Part shown: piece after piece, positions 33,044 to 46,000 of the stretch | How positions within the stretch are numbered: the stretch's first letter is position 1 | Layout of the letters: every line of letters starts with the position of its first letter | Origin: Helianthus annuus | Taxonomy: Eukaryota; Streptophyta; Magnoliopsida; Asterales; Asteraceae | NCBI RefSeq assembly: GCF_002127325.2 | Contig: NC_035448.2 | Span: 83,214,020 to 83,278,019 of the forward strand | Direction of reading: 5' to 3' | DNA length: 64,000 nt | Program-made: the position numbers and the translations under genes | The notes under the pieces: generated by a model | What the model saw: the letters and a program-made list of their open reading frames with translations, nothing else | What the model was told of the DNA's origin: nothing | Databases searched by the model: none

Positions 33044-36000
33044 CTATTGCGGTATCTTAGGCTGCTGAAGTAGACCAGCTGGTTTCTGATATTCAACCTT
33101 GACTCTCGCACAGGTCAAACATTTTCCAACGTACATAGCGATGTGGGCCTTCATGCTAGGCCACCAATAAGTAGTGCTGATGTCGTGGTACATTTTATCT
33201 GACCCTGGATGTACCGAGTAGCGGGACTTGTGAGCTTCATCCATTACAAGTTCGCGTAAACCGCCATAGAGAGGGACCCAAATCCGGCCCGTTACATAGT
33301 AGGCGCCGTCTTCCTTTTGTTCCATTTGTTGTCGTGAGCCGCGTAAGGCTTCAGCCTTGACGTTTTCGGGCTTCAATGCTTCTACCTGAGCATTTCGTAT
33401 CTGTGTAGGAAGGCTAGACTGAATCGTAAGCTGGAGCGCTCGCACGCGCCGTGGTAGAGTGTCTTTCCGACTGAGGGCATCAGCCACAACATTGGCTTTG
33501 CCTGGATGGTACTTGATGGCGCATTCGTAGTCGTTAAGTAATTCAACCCATCTTCGTTGACGCATGTTCAAATCCTTCTGCTTAAGGATATGCTCGAGAC
33601 TCCTGTGATCGGTGTAAATCGTGCACCTGGTACCGTACAGGTAGTGTCGCCATATCTTAAGCGCGAAAACAACAGCTCCCAGCTCTAAATCGTGCGTCGT
33701 GTAGTTCCGTTCATGAACCTTGAGTTGCCGAGAAGCGTAGGCTATCACTTTATCACGTTGCATCAATACACAACCCAGACCCTGTATTGATGCGTCACAG
33801 TATACCACGAAGTCATCTGTGCCCTCTGGCAATGAAAGAATAGGTGCGCTGCAGAGCCTATCCTTTAGATACTGAAAAGCAGTCTCCTGTGTGTTGCCCC
33901 AACGGTAGGTGACACCCTTCTGTGTCAGTAGCGTAAGTGGTTGTGCGATCTTTGAAAAGTCTTTAATAAATCGTCTGTAGTATCCTGCCAAACCCAAGAA
34001 TTGGCGTATTTCTGTCGGTGTACGCGGTGCAGGCCAGTTTCTGATCGAATCTACCTTGGATGGATCGACGTGAATCCCATCCTTGTTTACCACGTGGCCT
34101 AAGAAGTGGACTTCACGAAGCCAGAAGTCGCATTTAGAAAGCTTAGCGTACAGCTGTTCCTTCCGAAGGAGTTCCAATATAAGGCGTAGATGCTGCTCGT
34201 GCTCTTCCTGACTCTTGGAGTAAATTAGAATGTCGTCGATGAATACAATGACGAACTTGTCGAGATAGGGTTTGCACACCCTGTTCATAAGATCCATAAA
34301 TACTGCAGGTGCGTTCGTAAGCCCGAACGGCATAACCAAGAACTCGTAGTGTCCATAGCGAGTTCTGAATGCTGTCTTAGAGACGTCCTCCTCGCGGACT
34401 CTCAGTTGATGGTATCCTGACCGTAGGTCGATCTTGGAATAGTAACACGACCCTTGCAACTGGTCGAATAAGTCGTCTATGCGTGGAAGAGGATAACGGT
34501 TCTTCACCGTCACCTTGTTCAGTTCCCTGTAGTCTATGCACATCCTGAACGTACCGTCTTTCTTCTTCACGAAAAGCACTGGAGCTCCCCAAGGCGAAGA
34601 GCTTGGACGAATGAAGCCCTTTTCCAAAAGCTCTTGTAGCTGCTTTGACAATTCTTGCAATTCTGATGGAGCTAGACGATAAGGTGCGCGAGCTATGGGT
34701 GCTGCTCCTGGAGCGAGCTCGATATGGAATTCGACCTGACGATGAAGCGGTAAGCCAGGTAAGTCTTCAGGAAACACCTGAGGGTAGTCACGTACGACTG
34801 GTATATCCTCCAATTTCTTTTCCTTTGCTGACGCGTCTGAAACAAGAGCCAAAATGGCTGTGTGACCTTTACGTAAGCACTTCTGAGCCTTTAAGAATGA
34901 GATGATGCCAACCACTGCACCACTCTTGTCGCCTTGAACTTCGAGAGGTTCTTGACTAGAACGAGGAATGCGAATGATCTTCTCACTGCATAAGATTTCT
35001 GCCTGGTGTTGGGATAACCAATCCATCCCAATCACGACGTCGAAACTTCCCAAAACTATGGGAATGAGATCAATAGAGAAGGCTTGACCAGCTAGGATAA
35101 GATTACAACCCTGAACTACGTGCGTGGCTTCTAGGCATTTACCGTTAGCTAACTCTACTACATGTTTGGTGGGTAAAAGTGTTGGTGCACGTTTTAGCAG
35201 TTGACACATTTTCACAGACATATAGCTTGTATCCGCACCCGAATCAAACAAAATAGTAACGTAAATATTGTCGAGGAGAAACTTACCCATAACAACGTTG
35301 GGATCGTTCACTGCGTCGCCACGACCTAGTACGAATGCACGGCCCCTTGCCTCGTAGCCGTTGTTGTTTCCCCCATTGTTGTTGTTGCCATTGCCCTGAT
35401 TGTTGTTGTTGTTGTTCTGGTTCCTGTTGAGCTGTGGGCAGTGTCTCTTGATGTGGCCTTCAGCACCACAATTATAGCATCCTTTGTTGCCCTGTTGTTG
35501 GTTAGGCTGAGCGTGAGGCTGCTGATGATTTTGGTTCGCAGGACGAAGGCTTCTACAGTCCTTGGCCTCGTGACCCATCTTGAGGCATCTTTGACAACGA
35601 CCCCTGTTACACTGACCGTTGTGGTGCTTGTTGCAGTTGTTGCACTTTGGAAGATTTCCGCGATATCCACCCTGCCTGTGGCTACCTGACGACTGCTGGT
35701 TAGGGCTTTGATAGTTGTCAGTCTTTCGCTGCTGATTCTGGGACTGAACCGAAACGGATGCTTTGCTTGAATCCCCCTCCCATTTCCTCTTGTTGTCACT
35801 GAGGGTAACGGGAGTAGCTGAAGGAGTGACTGTAGTAGTAGCACTGACACGCTTAGGCAGTTTATTCTGTTCCACTGCCTGATCGGTGATGCGATGAGCG
35901 AGGCGTTGGATTTCCTGGATGTTTTCGAGGTTAGCCGACGTCACGTGGCTCTGAATTTCTGGCGCCAATCCTTTGAGATACAACTCAATGCGCTTGTATG

Positions 36001-36417
36001 GAGGGTCCACCATAGTTGGACACAGAACGGCCAGCTCGTTCGACCGTTTAGTATACGCTTCGATCTCTGACCCAACCATTTTCAGATTATACAGCTCGTC
36101 TTCTAACTTGTGAATATCTTCACGCGTGCAATACTCACGCTTGATGAGTTCCTTAAAATCGTTCCATGGGGTGGCGTTAGCAGCTGCCAACCCAAGAATC
36201 TGCACCTGCGCGTTCCACCAGGTTAGCGCGATTCCTTCCAAGGTGCCAGTAGCAAACTTGACCTTGCGAGCCTCAGGGCACTCGCACATCTCGAATACTG
36301 ATTCTAGCTTCTCGAACCAGTGGAGGAGTCCAACCGCTCCCTCTGTGCCGCTGAAAGAGTTTGGACGACAGTCCATGAAGTTCTTGAAAGTGCAGACAGG
36401 CTGCTGCGCGTGTTGAC
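33044..36417 (-). pseudogene. gag-pol: gag-pol main frame of element E (gag to integrase zinc domain)
   Basis: A single open frame encodes the capsid ([35 protein letters not shown]), two CCHC knuckles ([28 protein letters not shown]; about 35445-35610), retropepsin ([13 protein letters not shown], about 35220-35260), RT with [10 protein letters not shown] (about 34220-34250), RNase H ([28 protein letters not shown]) and the integrase HHCC domain. No in-frame ATG precedes FMDCRP in this frame until 36595, so I take the start from the upstream exon. Only the TAG at 33041-33043 interrupts it. It is a likely recent source or partner for C and B. Confidence 0.93.
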
Positions 36418-36507
36418 CTATCGTGTACGAATAGGACGAAGTTAAATACAAGAGTGAATGTAGGATCTAGGGATCCTAGTGTGTGCCTATACTGCAGGAT
36501 ATACTAC
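36418..36507 (-). other. Candidate 90-nt intron in gag of element E
   Basis: Minus strand CAAGCAG|GTAGTATA to ACACGATAG|GTCAAC. The stretch contains in-frame stops. Removing it joins AAQAG to GQHAQQ in frame and links the only good start codon (36595) to the capsid frame. F has the equivalent at 47278-47376. Confidence 0.45.
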
Positions 36508-36595
36508 CTGCTTGAGCTGCTGCAACTGCCGCAGCAACTTGGGCTTGAACAAGAGCCTCTAACTGGGCTTGTGTCATGTTAATTCTTCCAGCCAT
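36508..36595 (-). CDS. gag: gag N-terminal exon of element E (88 nt)
   Basis: ATG at 36595 gives MAGRINMTQAQLEALVQAQV and an alanine-rich helix ending AAQAG. The same N-terminus is found in B and F. The exon is 88 nt in both E and F and is in frame with the main gag-pol frame once the 90-nt gap is removed. Confidence 0.6.
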
Positions 36596-36901
36596 TGATC
36601 TTCATGTCAAAGGCGAAATAGGTGAGAAAAGTTCGCGGATAGTGCGATGACAGAAAAGCGTAAGCACGTAAGGGTTCTTAAGCAATAGCAAATAGTGAGC
36701 ATTGTAGTCCAAGCATACCACGAGCAAAGTTCTAAGTAATTCTAGCAAGTAGGCAATAAACATAAACCTTATTACCTAAAATATCGAGTCTTGCACGTGG
36801 AGCGAAGCGTCGTTGTGGATCGTTGAGAGCACTGTTCTGGTTATAGTCCGGTTTTAATAAAAACGTTTTCCCATATTAAAACCAAGTTCTCTATAACCAA
36901 T

Positions 36902-36914
36902 GGCTCTGATACCA
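36902..36914 (-). other. Primer binding site of element E
   Basis: Minus strand TGGTATCAGAGCC three bases from the 5' LTR. Confidence 0.9.
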
Positions 36915-37204
36915 ATCTGTCACACCCCCAAAATCCACACGCGGAGTATAACCGCTTGGGAGCGTGACGTGACCAGGATCAAGCCCTCAATCATATCAAA
37001 CATAGCATTTAATAATAAAAGTCATTAAAGTAATTCATCAAGACATGATCGATGTTTCAAAACCAAGCATTGTTTAAGTAGCGGAAGCATTGTTGTAAAC
37101 CCAACTTAAAAGTACTGAAATGTCATAAGTGTCTAACAAAGGAATAACGATCCTTGTCCACAACGACCGGCTCCTCCTTGTGCAAGCTCCATGTACCTAA
37201 CGAT

Positions 37205-37735
37205 CTGCAAGGCATGTAACAGAATGATCAACAAACTAGTTGAGCGAGTTCACAGTAATTAAATGCGTAACAGTAAGTAACGGGTGGCTCTACTGGGCCG
37301 ATAGTAAGTTATACAGGTGGGGGCTTCCCATGTTATATGACCACTAGACTATTCGTATCAACTATTCGTATCATCCCTGTTCTTCTTCCGAGAACAGTAG
37401 CGCGTATGGGGTGTACGTAGGTTTTACGTACGTATCCTTCACAACCGAGGATAGGAGACGCGGGGGTGTACGTGGGTTTCACGTACGTATCCTTTGTACC
37501 GAGGATAGAAGTAAGTCATGCGTACACGTAGGTTTTACGTGCGTGCCTGACATCCGAGGCAGTAATTGGCATATGACCACGTAGGTGTTATCCTAACCTA
37601 CGGAACCGTCCTGACATCCGAGGATCATGGTAGGTGATAGTCTAGGAAAGCATATGTACGTTCTGAGTCAATTGTAACCTTTATCCCATTCCCACAACCC
37701 GGGAATCCCATGCCTTAGTAGGAGTGTGAACTCAC
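37205..37735 (-). other. Candidate LTR-internal intron, element E 5' LTR
   Basis: Same splice-like words as the partner LTR, 531 bp apart, in the LTR that would promote transcription. Confidence 0.5.
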
Positions 37736-38037
37736 CTGGGTTTGCTCGGCAGACAGTAAAATGCTCAAGTATACAAGTAAGGAATCAACCACGTCCTATC
37801 ATGGTTACTATGCAAGTTAGGTTCGTATGTAGCACGTTTGTATCACGTATGGTATCAAGTATGATCATGGCAAATCACATAAACGTATCAGCAGTTCATA
37901 TCAAGTAACGAGTCCAAGTAGTCGGCCCAATTAACATGAGCAGTCCAATTAGCAACTATGTAAACAAGTCCAATCACATAACAGTCATAAGATTGGGCCC
38001 GTGACAGTGTAGGCCCAAATCAGTGTATGTGCAAAGA

Positions 38038-38300
38038 AGGTCTCGAGTCGCAACCAGCGATCTCGAGTCGCAACCGATGGTTGCGAGTCGCAACAGATGG
38101 TCTCGGTTCATCATGGCCCGGTTACGAGTCACAGCCGGAGATTACGAGTCGCAACAGGAGGTTGCGAGTCGCAACTGGTGATTTCGGCTCTTCATGGTGT
38201 GGTTACGAGTCGCAACGGGACTCGCAACCGTGATCTCGGCTTGTGCTGCTGTGGTCTCGAGTGGGGTTCCGACTCGCAAATCCGAGTCGCAACCAAATGT
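38038..38300 (-). repeat. Keyword array GAGTCGCAAC, element E 5' LTR
   Basis: Same array as 30758-31018, differing by one or two bases. Confidence 0.85.
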
Positions 38301-38898
38301 GTAACAGCCTTCCTGATTTCATGCAATTCAGTTACAACATTTATGCAAATCAATTATCGTTGTCAGTTTCCAAAAATCAATTAACAACTAACAGTTTACC
38401 ATTCAAGAAATTATCGATCAAACAGGGTTTTCTAAACCTTAATTCGTATGAACAACATGAACAACCCTTAAACAACTCATCAATAATTATACATTCTAAC
38501 ATGGATCTCGGTTACTAATCATATCCGATCAAACAATACATAACAGCCGATACATTCATATATATCCAAGTCGGGTTCCAAGCGAGCCGAGAGGGAGAGA
38601 GAGAGCAAGTAGGGTGTGTGTGTGTTATGAAAATTGTAACAACAATGAGAATCAAACCCTTACCAAAGGGTTTAGTGTTTGCGAGTGGGGGGTGGGCCGA
38701 GCCCACCTCGGTTACCTAGTGGGGTCCGATTTCAAGGTGTGGCCCAAATGGGCTTGTGTGGTCGGTTTGTGTAGTTTGGGCTCGTGCAACACATAACATA
38801 CATACGCACATAACAAATATTCACTTAAAATCATATAATTCAGTTCTCATAAGCACGTAACGTTACATCAAAGCAAGTCTAAAGTTCGAGTTGTCACA

Positions 38899-39219
38899 CT
38901 GTCAGATGAGACTCTCATAATTCCTTTTAAGGAACTCACTATCGACGAGCGGTTGCAGTTCGTCGAGGAGCCAGTTGGAATCACGGACCGGGATGTTAAG
39001 GTCCTCAAACACAAGAGAATCCCTCTTGTCCGAGTTCGTTAGAACTCCAAACGTGGCCCAGAGTACACCTGGGAACGCGAAGACCAGATGACAGAAAAGT
39101 ACCCCCAATTATTCGAAACCAATGCAACCACTACTGAGGCTGAAGCTACTACTACTGAATTTCGGGACGAAATTCCAAATCAACGGGGGGATGATGTGAC
39201 ACCCCAGGAAAACCAGTAA
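38899..39219 (+). pseudogene. pol: pol tail of element B after the E insertion
   Basis: The frame resumes with the duplicated CTGTC and reads [24 protein letters not shown] and [14 protein letters not shown] near 39040 replaces the tryptophan of VRVRW. It ends TPQENQ with TAA at 39217-39219, inside the extended LTR. Confidence 0.85.
39181..39194 (+). other. Upstream polypurine tract used by element B
   Basis: CAACGGGGGGATGA directly precedes the TGTGACACCCC that starts the B 3' LTR. The GAATG duplication supports its use. Confidence 0.75.
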
Positions 39220-40020
39220 ATGATACAACTTACCTAGCTTCCTCAGTGAGTGCATACCAAATTTCGGGACGAAATTTCTTTCAAGTTGGGGATAATGTGA
39301 CAACTCGAATTTCCAAGATTCCTTTTTCGCATTTATTGCACGTTCATGTATTGTTTAGCTGATTATTTGCACAATTGAATACTATGGAATTGTATACGTT
39401 TTGATACAATGAAGTGTTTTGTGTGATTATGCATGGGTATGTGTTAATTGTAATAAACGTGTCAAATATGTAAACTTGGTGGTGAAACTATGAAATTGTT
39501 TGAGATGGTGTACTATTGTAAAATATATTAATCAAGGGTGTAGAGAGCAATTAGTGAAATCCTAGAGATACTTAACCCTAATCCCTTTTCACTAATCATT
39601 TGCACACAAAACAAAACACGTACTTGCAATTCTCTAATCTCCTAGCAATCATCATCACCACCATCATTGGCACAAGACATTCATCACTTTCGATTTCCAC
39701 ATTTCTCTAGAATCAACACAAGGTAAATGGTTATTGTATACTGATTGTTGATTGTATAAATTCTTGATTTCTAGGATACTTGCAAACCCTAGCTTTGATT
39801 TGGTGGTTCTGTGCTTTAATTTGATTATGATTATTGTGATTATGATGATGGACTAATCGTATAATCGATTTCTTGATGTTGTTGATGCATGATATGAAGA
39901 AATAATGATTGTTGTGTTGATTCTGCATTAAGAAAATATATAATTAGGGTTTCTATTCGTAAGAAAACAAGAAACGTAACTGATTTGATTCTCTTCTGTA
40001 TTGGAATTCACGCATTATTG

Positions 40021-40640
40021 TTAGTCCGAGTATTGGATTTTGGATTGTTATATGTCTGAGCTTTGTGTTAAACTCTATGTCCGAGCTTTAAGTGTGGCAT
40101 GAAGGTCAGACTTTTATCCCACAAGTGAGGTCCGAGCTTCTGAAAGGACAAGCTTGTTTTCCGAGTTTTATTTCATGTCAAAGGATCCGAGTTTCATCAC
40201 TGTTATGTGTGTCCGAGTTTTTATAACATATCATGTCCGAGTTTTAACTCATGTTACATGTCCGAGTTTGGTGAGTAAATCTTCTGGTCCGAACTCTTTA
40301 ATAAACATCTTGTCCGAATTTTGTCGTGGATGGCCCTTCCCTCATGTCCGACCTTTTGTAACCCCCACCCCCCCCCCTTGGTCCGATCTTTAAACATTTG
40401 AAAGGGGTGTCCGAGTTAGTGAGGAGCCCCACTTGGTCCGAGTTTATGCTTTTCCTCCTCTGGTCCGACTTTTGAGAGGAAACAATTGTGGTCAGAGTTT
40501 TTAAAACCCTTGCTTCTTTGTCTTGGTGGTAATGAATACATGCCCGAGTTTCCTATTAACATAATGATAGTCCGAGCTTTATAAGAATCCCCATGGTCCG
40601 ACTTTTGATAAATGGCAAGCTTAGGATCCGAGTTAGTTGG
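40021..40640 (+). repeat. Keyword array GTCCGAGTTT, element B 3' LTR
   Basis: Same about 22-word array as in the 5' LTR, with one or two base differences. Confidence 0.85.
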
Positions 40641-41098
40641 GCCGGTTGGGTTAGGCTCTACCTGTTTGGGCCTTGCTTAGATCATGGGCTGCACATGATT
40701 AGTAACTAAGCATGAAGTGTATGCGAGTATGTTATGTGTGTCTATGTGCTGTACATGTGAGCTAAATATATGTTAAACGATTATTAGATGACACTAGTTG
40801 TAGGGATGAGCTATCATGAATGAGATTGCATGCGCGCGTTACATGTACGACAAGGTGTTTTATGTGAACGATGAATACATGTGATAATCTATGAAAGTCT
40901 ATGACGTGAAGTATGAATTACGTGAATCTAATCAACTGCTATTACAATACATGCTATTATCTATCAAGCACTTTATGACCTAGATTGTATGTGAAACTTG
41001 ACCGACATGGACTGACTATGTGTAAATGCATACCATAGGCCTTGACTGATTGATTGATTGTTTACAAGCACGTAGACTTATATACCGAGCAAACCAAG

Positions 41099-41674
41099 GT
41101 GAGTTCACACTCTTACCAAGGCATGGGATTCCCGGGGTGTTGGGAATGGGATTGATAAGGATAAAGTTGAATAGATTCATACCGACACTATGACTAGACT
41201 ACCATATTTCTATCCTCGGATGTGAAGGATACTTATACATATTACTATCCTCGGATGTGAAGGATACTCAGACTGATCACTATCCTCGGATGTGAAGGAT
41301 ACTTATACTGATCACTATCCTCGGTTGTGAAGGATACTTATACTGATCACTATCCTCGGTTGTAAAGGATACTTATACTGATCACTATCCTCGGTTGTGA
41401 AGGATACTTATACTGATCACTATCCTCGGTTGTGAAGGATACTCATACTCATTACTATCCTCGGATGTGAAGGATACTCACGTAAAACCTGCGTGAACTT
41501 ATACCTACTACTGTTCTCGGATTGTGAAGAACACTTATGGTTATGAATCGTCTAGTCAATAGAACGTACTAACGGCCCAGAAGAGCCACCTGATACTCAT
41601 GAACTTACTATTACGCAATTACTTTCTGTGAACTCGCTCAACTAGTTGTTGACTCTCTGCTGCATGCCTTGCAG
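41099..41674 (+). other. Candidate LTR-internal intron, element B 3' LTR
   Basis: Donor and acceptor as in the 5' LTR, 576 bp apart. Confidence 0.5.
41206..41482 (+). repeat. 35-bp minisatellite, element B 3' LTR
   Basis: Same unit and copy number as 24739-25012, with small differences in the first units. Confidence 0.9.
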
Positions 41675-41956
41675 GACCTTAGGTACTAATGGAGCTTGCA
41701 CAAGGAGGAGCAGGTCGTTGTGGGCAAGTGGATCATGATTACCTATTAAACACTTATGACGTTTCAACACATTAACATTTATGTTGGGTTTTACTCTAAT
41801 GCTTCCGCTACATTTACTTATGTTGGTTTTGATAAACACCTTTCGTATTGATGGATAACTTTTTAATTACATGTTCAATATGATTGGTGGCTTGATCCTG
41901 GTCAGTCACGCTCCCAAGCGGTGGTACTCCGCGTGTGGGATTTTGGGGGTGTGACA

Positions 41957-42659
41957 GAATGGGCCTCTAATCAACCATATGAACAATATTAACATTCATA
42001 ACAATACATACATTCTAACATGGATCTCGATTACCAACTATATCCGATGAAACAATACATAACAGCCGATCCATCATACATTCATATATATCCGATTCAT
42101 GTGCAAGCCGATTACATGAACATTATCTATCATTGATTAGTAACATCCAATCTAACATTATCATACACAACATGTTAACAAGAATCCTTCGGGTATCAAG
42201 CAATCATCAACATACAAACAATAACACACAACCAATAACATAATTACTAACCGGATTAAAGAAGGAGAAGAGGGTGATCCGAGTAGGGGATGCTCTTGCC
42301 GTCGGATTCCAAGCAACCGAGAGAGAGAAAGAGTCTAGGGTTGTGTGTGTGTTCTTGTGTTGTGTAACCAATGAGAAAAGAACCAAGTCCCTAAGGTGTT
42401 TACACGGTATAAAGGGGTGGGCCGGCCCTTACATGGGCTGCCCTATTGGTCCGCGTACAAGAATGAGGCCCAAACGGCCTTGTGCGGGTGTTGTGAGCTT
42501 GTGCGGTTCAAGTGTCTAGTGTTGCGCGGTCCAATTCATACATGTACACATAAAAAACATCATGCACATAACACAACATTCATTCAATTCAATCATATAA
42601 TTTAGTTCACATATGCACGTAGCGTTACACAAAGTAAGTCTAAAGTTCGAGTTGTCACA
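41957..42659 (-). repeat. 3' LTR of element F, second part
   Basis: It starts with the second GAATG and continues GGCCTC, then jumps to TAATCAACC, missing about 186 bp present at 49551-49736. It ends GAGTTGTCACA at 42659. A TATA-like TTTATA (minus strand) lies at 42408-42413. Confidence 0.9.
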
Positions 42660-42672
42660 TTATCCCCAACTA
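42660..42672 (-). other. Polypurine tract of element F (used)
   Basis: Minus strand AGTTGGGGATAA beside the 3' LTR. The upstream alternative, CAACGGGGGGAGGA, is at about 42762-42775. Confidence 0.75.
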
Positions 42673-42736
42673 ATTGGAAATTTCGTCCCGAAATTTGGTA
42701 TGCACTCACTGAGGAAGCTAGGTAGACTGTATTGTT

Positions 42737-43021
42737 TCACTGATTTTCCTGGGGTGTCACATCCTCCCCCCGTTGATCTGGAATTTCGTCCCGAAATTCC
42801 GAAGTAGTAGCTTCAGCCTCAGTAGTGGTTGCATTGGTTTCGAATAACTGGGGGTACTTTTCTGTCATCCTGTCTTCGTGTTCCCAGGTGTACTCTGGGC
42901 CACGTTTGGAGTTCCAACGTACTCGAACAAGAGGGATTCTCTTGTTTTTGAGGACCTTCACATCCCGGTCCGTGATTTCAACTGGTTCCTCGACGAACTG
43001 CAACCGCTCGTCGATAGTGAG
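42737..43021 (-). pseudogene. pol: Chromodomain-like tail of element F, after a premature stop
   Basis: Same frame as the long gag-pol frame, separated by TAA at 43022-43024, where E has a glutamate codon (GAA) in IPFKELTID. It contains [37 protein letters not shown] and the end TPQENQ. The truncated protein would lack only this tail. Confidence 0.92.
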
Positions 43022-46000
43022 TTATTTGAAAGGAATGATGAGGTTTTCATCTGATAGGCACTTCTTTAGGTTCGACACATGAAAGACATTGTGAACTGCC
43101 CCGAGTTCAGCTGGTAGGTTCAACTTGTAGGCTACTTTGCCAATCTTTTCTATGATTTCGAATGGTCCGACGTATCGCGGATTCAGTTTGCCCCGTTTGC
43201 CAAAACGTACCACACCCTTCCAGGGTGAGACTTTTAGTAAAACCTGGTCCCCGACCTGAAATTCCAATGGCTTTCTACGCTTGTCCGCGTAGGCTTTCTG
43301 ACGGTCACGTGCTGCCGCCATGCGTTGTCGTATCTGTGCAATCTTTTCTGTGGCGTCCACTACAATCTCTGGACCCGTGATCTGACTATCCCCCACCTCT
43401 GCCCAACAGAGAGGTGACCGGCATTTACGCCCGTACAATGCCTCGAATGGAGCGGCTTGGATGCTGGTGTGATAACTATTATTATACGAGAACTCCACCA
43501 AAGGGAGATGCTTTTCCCAGCCGTTGCCGAAATCGATGACGCATGCCCAAAGCATGTCTTCTAGAGTTTGGATCGTTCGCTCAGACTGCCCATCCGTCTG
43601 AGGATGATATGCTGTGCTCATGTCTAAACGTGAGCCGAAAGATTTGTGCATCGCTTGCCATAGCTCTGACGTGAATCGTGCATCGCGATCCGAAATAATG
43701 GATGTGGGCACCCCGTGCCTCGAAACAACTTCTTTAAGGTAGACGTCTGCGAGAATGGAGAACTTATCCGTTTCCTTTATAGGTAGGAAGTGTGCAGACT
43801 TGGTGAGTCGATCCACGATCACCCATATGGTATCATTCCCACGCTGGGATCTAGGTAGGCCTGTAACGAAATCCATGGAAATTTCTTCCCATTTCCATTG
43901 AGGTATCTTAGGCTGCTGAAGTAGGCCCGCTGGTTTCTGGTATTCGACCTTGACTCTCGCACAGGTCAAGCATTTTCTAACGTACGTAGCAATGTGGGCC
44001 TTCATACTAGGCCACCAATAAGTAGTGCTGATGTCGTGGTACATTTTGTCCGACCCTGGATGTATCGAGTAGCGAGACTTGTGAGCTTCATCCATTACAA
44101 GTTCGCGTAGACCGCCATAAAGTGGGACCCATATACGCCCCGTTACATAGTAGGCGCCATCTGCCTTCTGTTCCATTTGCTGTCGTGAGCCGCGTAAGGC
44201 TTCAGCCTTGACGTTTTCGGGCTTCAATGCTTCAATCTGAGCATTTCGTATCTGTGTTGGAAGGCTAGACTGAATCGTAAGCTGTAGTGCTCGCACGCGC
44301 CATGGTAGAGTGTCTTTCCGACTGAGAGCATCAGCCACAACATTGGCCTTGCCTGGATGGTACTTGATAGCGCATTCGTAATCGTTCAGTAATTCAACCC
44401 ATCGCCGTTGACGCACATTCAAATCCTTCTGCTTAAGGATATGCTCGAGACTCCTGTGATCGGTGTAAATCGTGCACCGGGTACCGTACAGGTAGTGTCG
44501 CCATATCTTAAGCGCGAAAACAACAGCTCCCAGCTCTAAATCGTGCGTCGTGTAGTTCCGTTCATGAATCTTAAGTTGGCGTGAAGCGTAAGCAATAACC
44601 TTGTCGCGCTGCATTAACACACATCCAAGTCCCCGAATGGATGCATCACAATAAACCACGAAGTCATCTGTGCCCTCTGGCAGAGAGAGAATAGGTGCAC
44701 TGCAAAGCCTATCCTTTAGGTGCTGAAAAGCAGTCTCCTGGGGTTCTCCCCAGCGATAGGCAACACCCTTCTGTGTTAGTAGCGTAAGCGGCTGTGCAAT
44801 CTTCGAAAAGTCTTTAATAAACCGTCTGTAGTAACCCGCCAAACCCAAGAATTGGCGTATTTCCGTTGGCGTACGTGGTGCAGGCCAGTTCCTGATCGAG
44901 TCTACCTTGGATGGATCGACATGAATCCCATCCTTATTTACTACGTGGCCTAAGAAATGGACTTCACGAAGCCAGAAGTCGCATTTCGAAAACTTAGCGT
45001 ATAGTTGCTCCTTCCGAAGGAGTTCCAAGATAAGGCGTAGGTGCTGTTCGTGTTCCTCCTGACTCTTGGAGTAAATCAGAATGTCGTCGATGAAAACAAT
45101 GACGAACTTGTCAAGATAGGGTCTGCACACCCTGTTCATAAGATCCATAAATACAGCAGGCGCGTTCGTTAACCCAAATGGCATAACGAGAAACTCGTAG
45201 TGACCGTAACGAGTTCTGAAGGCTGTCTTGGAGACGTCCTCATCCCGGACTCTCAGCTGATGATACCCTGACCTCAAGTCTATCTTCGAATAGTAGCACG
45301 ACCCTTGCAACTGGTCGAATAAGTCGTCTATGCGTGGGAGAGGATAACGGTTCTTCACCGTCACCTTGTTCAGTTCCCTGTAGTCTATGCACATTCTGAA
45401 CGTACCGTCTTTCTTTTTCACAAATAGTACTGGAGCTCTCCAAGGCGAAGAGCTTGGACGAATGAAGCCCTTTTCCAAGAGCTCTTGTAGCTGCTTTGAC
45501 AATTCCTCCAATTCTGATGGAGCTAGACGATATGGTGCGCGAGCTATGGGTGCTGCTCCTGGAGCGAGCTCGATTTGAAATTCGACCTGACGATGAGGCG
45601 GTAAGCCAGGTAAGTCTTCAGGAAACACCTGAGGGTAATCGCGTACAATTGGAATATCCTCCAATTTCTTTTCCTTTGCTGACGCGTCTGTAACGAGTGC
45701 CAGAATGGCAGTATGCCCCTTCCGTAAGCATTTCTGAGCCTTCAAGAAAGAGATGATGCCAACCACAGCACCACTCTTGTCGCCTTGAACTTCAAGAGGT
45801 TCCTGACCCGAACGAGGAATGCGAATTATCTTCTCACTGCATAAGATTTCTGCCTGGTGTTGGGATAACCAATCCATCCCAATCACAACGTCGAAACTAC
45901 CCAAAATTATGGGAATGAGATCGATAGAGAAAGCTTGACCAGCTAGGATAAGATTACAACCCTGAACTATGTGCGTGGCTTCTAGACTTTTACCGTTAGC

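Larger units (their letters stand above)
29638..38898 (-). mobile_element. Element E: nearly intact Ty3/gypsy element inside pol of B
   Basis: Minus strand element with LTRs 29638-31809 (3') and 36918-38898 (5'). CTGTC at 29633-29637 and 38899-38903 is a perfect target duplication, and the pol codons of B join across it. It is the youngest layer of the nest by position. gag-pol has one nonsense codon. The 5' LTR lacks about 190 bp of leader present in the 3' LTR. Confidence 0.95.
36918..38898 (-). repeat. 5' LTR of element E, with a 190-bp deletion
   Basis: 1981 bp against 2172 bp in the partner. The loss is at about 38567, where 31287-31478 of the other LTR is replaced by a few bases. The lost part is early leader, downstream of the CT-rich presumed start region. 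Confidence 0.93.
22728..41956 (+). mobile_element. Element B: decayed Ty3/gypsy element with extended LTRs, carrying nested E
   Basis: GAATG occurs at 22723-22727 and 41957-41961 and once at the matching site in the other LTR of F, so B spans exactly 22728-41956. Its LTRs (22728-25487 and 39195-41956) start TGTGACACCCC, 101 bp upstream of the start used by C, E and F. The internal region is badly decayed: no protease active site, several frameshifts and stops. The LTRs differ by only about a dozen bases by eye, so the copy was probably already defective when it was copied. Confidence 0.92.
39195..41956 (+). repeat. 3' LTR of element B (extended)
   Basis: 2762 bp, matching 22728-25487. The canonical start used by relatives is at 39296. 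Confidence 0.9.
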
